From positions 5,394,001 through 5,458,000 of the forward strand of contig NZ_CP109467.1 of assembly GCF_036227325.1 (NCBI RefSeq): a DNA stretch of 64,000 nucleotides. Direction: 5' to 3'. A program made the translations under genes and the position numbers. The stretch comes from Streptomyces sp. NBC_01465. GTDB taxonomy: Bacteria > Actinomycetota > Actinomycetes > Streptomycetales > Streptomycetaceae. Below, piece after piece: positions 61,330 to 64,000 of this stretch. The notes beneath the pieces are model-generated. The model saw only the letters and a list, made by a program, of their open reading frames with translations. It was not told where the DNA came from and did no database searches. Positions within the stretch are counted from its first letter, which is position 1, and the number at the start of each line of letters is the position of its first letter.

Positions 61330-63162
61330 ATGACTCAGCCCACTTCCGCCACCGATCGCACCTTCCAGGTGGATCTGCGCGGCCTCGTCGATCTCCTCTC
61401 CCATCACCTCTACTCCAGTCCCCGCGTCTATCTGCGCGAGCTGCTGCAGAACGCCGTGGACGCCCTCAGCGCACGGCATCTGCATGAACCGGGCGGTGCG
61501 CCCGGTACGTACGGCATCCGCCTCTACGCCGACGGGGCCGTCGTGCGCGTCGAGGACGACGGCATCGGTCTCACCGAGGCCGACGTCCACACGTTCCTCG
61601 CCACCATCGGCCGCAGCAGCAAGCACGCCGAGCGCATCGCCGAGCAACGCGCCGACTTCATCGGGCAGTTCGGCATCGGGCTGCTCTCTTGTTTCCTCGT
61701 CGCCGACGAGATCCATGTCGTGAGCCGCAGCGCCCGTACGCCCGACGCGCCCGTCGTGGAGTGGCAGGGGCGCGGCGACGGCAGCTACACCGTCCGTACG
61801 CTGCCCGCATCCGCCCGGACCCGCCCCGGGACCACCGTCACCCTCACCCCCCGTGCGGACGCGGGCGAGTGGACCCGGCCGGGCCAAGTGCACTCCCTGG
61901 CACGCCACTTCGGCGCCCTGCTGCGCCACCCCGTGACCTTCGACGACGGCAGTGCGGGCCCCGCCGTACCCGTCAATCCCGACCCCGCCCCCTGGTCGGT
62001 CGCGTACCCGACGCCGGGAGCCCGGAGCCGCGCGCTGGCCGCGTACGGCGAGGACGTGTTCGGGTTCACGCCGCTCGACACCATCGAGCTCGACCTCCCC
62101 GCCGTCGGTCTCAAGGGCATCGCCTGCGTGCTGCCCGAGGCCGTCCCGGCCGGGCGCCGCCACGGGCACCGCGTGCACGTCAAGGGCATGCTCCTGTCGG
62201 AGCGGGCCGAGGAGATCCTGCCCGAGTGGGCGTTCTTCGTACGGTGCGTGGTCGACGCCGAGAGCCTGCGCCCGACGGCGTCGCGCGAGGCCCTGTACGA
62301 GGACGACACCCTCGCCGCCGTACGCGACGCCCTCACCGAGCGGCTGCGCGACTGGATCGCCAAGGCCGCCGCCAGCGACCCCGACCTCCTCTCCCGCTTC
62401 CTCCAGGCGCACCACCTGGCGGTGAAGTCCCTCGCCGTGCACGACGACGAGATCCTGCGGATGCTGCTGCCCTGGCTGCCGTTCGAGACGACCGACGGGC
62501 ACGCCACCCTCGACGAGTTCGCGCGCTCGCACCGCACCGTCCTCGTCACCTCCAGCGTGGAGGAGTTCCGGCAGGTCGCCGCGATCGCCTCGGCCGCCGG
62601 GCTCGGCGTCGTCAACGGCGGCTACACGTACGACCGCGAACTGGTCCACCGGCTCCCGGAGATCAGGCCGGAGAACACGGTCGCCGACCTCGACCCGGAG
62701 ACCCTCACCGCCCACCTCGACCCCGTCGACCGCGAGACGGAACTCGCCGCCGGCGCCTATCTGAGCCGCGCCCGTGACGCCCTCGCCGTCTTCGACTGCG
62801 ACGTCGCGCTGCGCTCCTTCCAGCCCGCCTCCGCCCCCGCCCTCCTCGTCGACAGCCGCGAGGCCCGCCACGAGCGCACCCGCTCCCAGCTCGCCCGCGA
62901 GCAGGAGGGCGGCCTGTGGGGCGACATCCTCGGCGCGCTCCGCCAGGAGGCCCCGCGCGCCCAGCTGATCCTCAACCAGCTCAACCCGCTGGTCCGTACC
63001 GCCGTCGCCATCGACGAGCCCGAACTCGCCCGCACCAGCGCCGAAGCCCTCTACGGGCAGGCCGCGCTGTTGTCCCGGCGCCCCCTGCGGCCCGCCGAGT
63101 CCAGCCTCATCAACCGCTCCTTCCTCGACCTCCTCGCCCACGCCCTCCGCAAGGACAGCTGA
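61330..63162 (+). CDS. HSP90-family ATPase (divergent HtpG-like)
   Basis: 610 aa. The N-terminal GHKL ATPase has the N-box YLRELLQNAVDALSARHL, DDGIGLTEADVHTFLATIGR and the lid GQFGIGLLSCFLVADEIHVV. The middle domain keeps FFVRCVVDAESLRPTASREA and the client-binding region. The C-terminal third is weakly related to HtpG and lacks an MEEVD tail. It is therefore a chaperone-like ATPase, distinct from canonical HtpG. It is followed after 2 bp by a helical gene, suggesting a dedicated complex. Confidence 0.9.
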   Translation: MTQPTSATDRTFQVDLRGLVDLLSHHLYSSPRVYLRELLQNAVDALSARHLHEPGGAPGTYGIRLYADGAVVRVEDDGIGLTEADVHTFLATIGRSSKHAERIAEQRADFIGQFGIGLLSCFLVADEIHVVSRSARTPDAPVVEWQGRGDGSYTVRTLPASARTRPGTTVTLTPRADAGEWTRPGQVHSLARHFGALLRHPVTFDDGSAGPAVPVNPDPAPWSVAYPTPGARSRALAAYGEDVFGFTPLDTIELDLPAVGLKGIACVLPEAVPAGRRHGHRVHVKGMLLSERAEEILPEWAFFVRCVVDAESLRPTASREALYEDDTLAAVRDALTERLRDWIAKAAASDPDLLSRFLQAHHLAVKSLAVHDDEILRMLLPWLPFETTDGHATLDEFARSHRTVLVTSSVEEFRQVAAIASAAGLGVVNGGYTYDRELVHRLPEIRPENTVADLDPETLTAHLDPVDRETELAAGAYLSRARDALAVFDCDVALRSFQPASAPALLVDSREARHERTRSQLAREQEGGLWGDILGALRQEAPRAQLILNQLNPLVRTAVAIDEPELARTSAEALYGQAALLSRRPLRPAESSLINRSFLDLLAHALRKDS

Positions 63163-63164
63163 CG

Positions 63165-64000
63165 ATGCCGACGACCACACCGCAGTCCACCGACGAGCTG
63201 CGCCACGCGCTCCAGGAGAACGACCAGCGCCCCTACGGGCGCACCCGTACCGTCACGGCCGAGGAACTCACCGAGGCCGCCGAGCAGTTCGACGACCCGG
63301 AGCTGCTGGTCCTCGCACTGTTCGAGCTCCAGGAGGCCTACACCTACGGCTCCGAACCCCGTAAGTCGCCCGTCGTCTTCGCCCGGCTGCTCAACCTCTT
63401 CGACGAGCAGCCCGACCTCTTCGACGAGCGCGGGCGCCACCAGCTCTTCTGGCGCTTCAAGTGGGTGGCGAACGCCCTGCTCGCCCTGCCCGAGATGCCG
63501 CTCGGCAGCCTGCGCCAGTGGCTCCAGGAGATGCGCGACCGGTACGTCAAGGCCGGCCTGGAGCTGCAGCCGTACTACGGGCAGGCGTACCAGCTCGCCT
63601 CCCACGTCGGCGAGGACACCGCGCTGGCCTACGAACTGTGGGCCGCCCGCGCCCGCACCCGGCTCAGCGACTGCGGGGCCTGCGAGATCTGCGAGCGCGC
63701 CCAGTTCCACCTCGGTGCGGGCGACGACGTACGGGCGCTGCGCGAGTGGGAGCCCGTACTGGCGGGGCAGGGCGCCTGCCAGGAGGAGCCCGCGCGCTCC
63801 ATTTCGTACGCCCTGCTGCCCCTTCTCCGTACGGGCGACACCGAACGCGCCCGCGAACTGCACCTCGCCGGCTACCGCGCCTGCCGCCACAACCCCTCGA
63901 TGTCCGGGGAGGTGGGCCGGCATCTGGAGTTCTGCGCGCTGACCGGCAACGAAGCGCGGGGACTTGAACTGCTCTCCGAGAACCGCTCGCTGTTCGAGGA
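63165..64000 (+). CDS. TPR-like helical protein, truncated by the window edge
   Basis: At least 278 codons from the ATG at 63165, open to the end of the window. The start lies 2 bp after the HSP90-family stop, with AAGGA inside that gene's last codons, so translation is coupled. The protein is helical with TPR-like units (ELLVLALFELQEAYTYGSEP, ALAYELWAARARTRLSDCGA, RARELHLAGYRACRHNP). A Cys cluster, C-x2-C-x2-C in DCGACEICERAQ near residue 170, could bind metal. It is probably a partner of the HSP90-family ATPase. The C-terminus is outside the window. Confidence 0.8.
   Translation, partial: MPTTTPQSTDELRHALQENDQRPYGRTRTVTAEELTEAAEQFDDPELLVLALFELQEAYTYGSEPRKSPVVFARLLNLFDEQPDLFDERGRHQLFWRFKWVANALLALPEMPLGSLRQWLQEMRDRYVKAGLELQPYYGQAYQLASHVGEDTALAYELWAARARTRLSDCGACEICERAQFHLGAGDDVRALREWEPVLAGQGACQEEPARSISYALLPLLRTGDTERARELHLAGYRACRHNPSMSGEVGRHLEFCALTGNEARGLELLSENRSLFE

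Overview
The window is chromosomal DNA of a Streptomyces or very close relative. The support is: very high G+C with a strong third-position bias, frequent GTG starts, a WhiB-like protein, ECF-type sigma factors, a SpoIIE-type phosphatase with a kinase domain, a STAS antagonist, a sortase-E-type LAKTG surface protein, and core genes in an order I remember from S. coelicolor (ahpD-ahpC-oxyR, fumC, class I fumarase, wblI-glpX, xseB-xseA, ispH, ppgK, ychF). That synteny is recalled, not checked.

Layout. Bases 1-3230 are accessory: a small unrecognised gene, a wrecked IS701-type transposase fragment, and a DUF222/HNH nuclease gene bracketed by about 200-bp inverted repeats (56 bp of them perfect). 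Bases 3235-11500 hold metabolic and secreted genes: two alpha/beta hydrolases, a class C beta-lactamase-like serine hydrolase, an EamA exporter, and a secreted beta-helix/PDZ protein behind a palindromic operator pair. Bases 11560-19930 are surface and regulatory: a LAKTG protein, an ECF sigma factor with a membrane partner, a SigJ-like sigma factor, a VOC protein, a NarL-type two-component system, a STAS protein, a methyltransferase and a prepilin peptidase with a TTA codon. Bases 20030-29040 hold an aldo-keto reductase, a cis-prenyltransferase, a PIN-PhoH protein, a secreted SLT-domain wall enzyme with a long structured leader, an AI-2E-family permease, and the divergent peroxide module ahpCD/oxyR. 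Bases 29048-35102 hold a PadR-ATPase-permease operon with ATGA overlaps and a bifunctional PBP.

Bases 35100-50900 hold small membrane proteins, a PP2C phosphatase, fumC, a secreted protease, a three-gene operon built around a homologue of pentameric ligand-gated ion channels, class I fumarase, a DUF1707 protein, wblI, a Tat-exported nucleotidase, glpX, a DUF4245 protein and a nitroreductase. Bases 50940-64000 hold xseB-xseA with an APC permease, ispH, ppgK, a quinone oxidoreductase, ychF, an epoxide-hydrolase-like protein, and an operon of an unknown protein, an HSP90-family ATPase and a TPR-like protein cut by the window edge.

The most unusual element is the operon at 43368-41091 on the minus strand. 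It encodes an exported proline/threonine-rich protein, a translationally coupled 41-residue peptide and a channel-like membrane protein. The peptide and the exported protein share the motif LDNLLAI-x-PG, and the operon has a strongly dyad-rich leader. I know of no described function for it.
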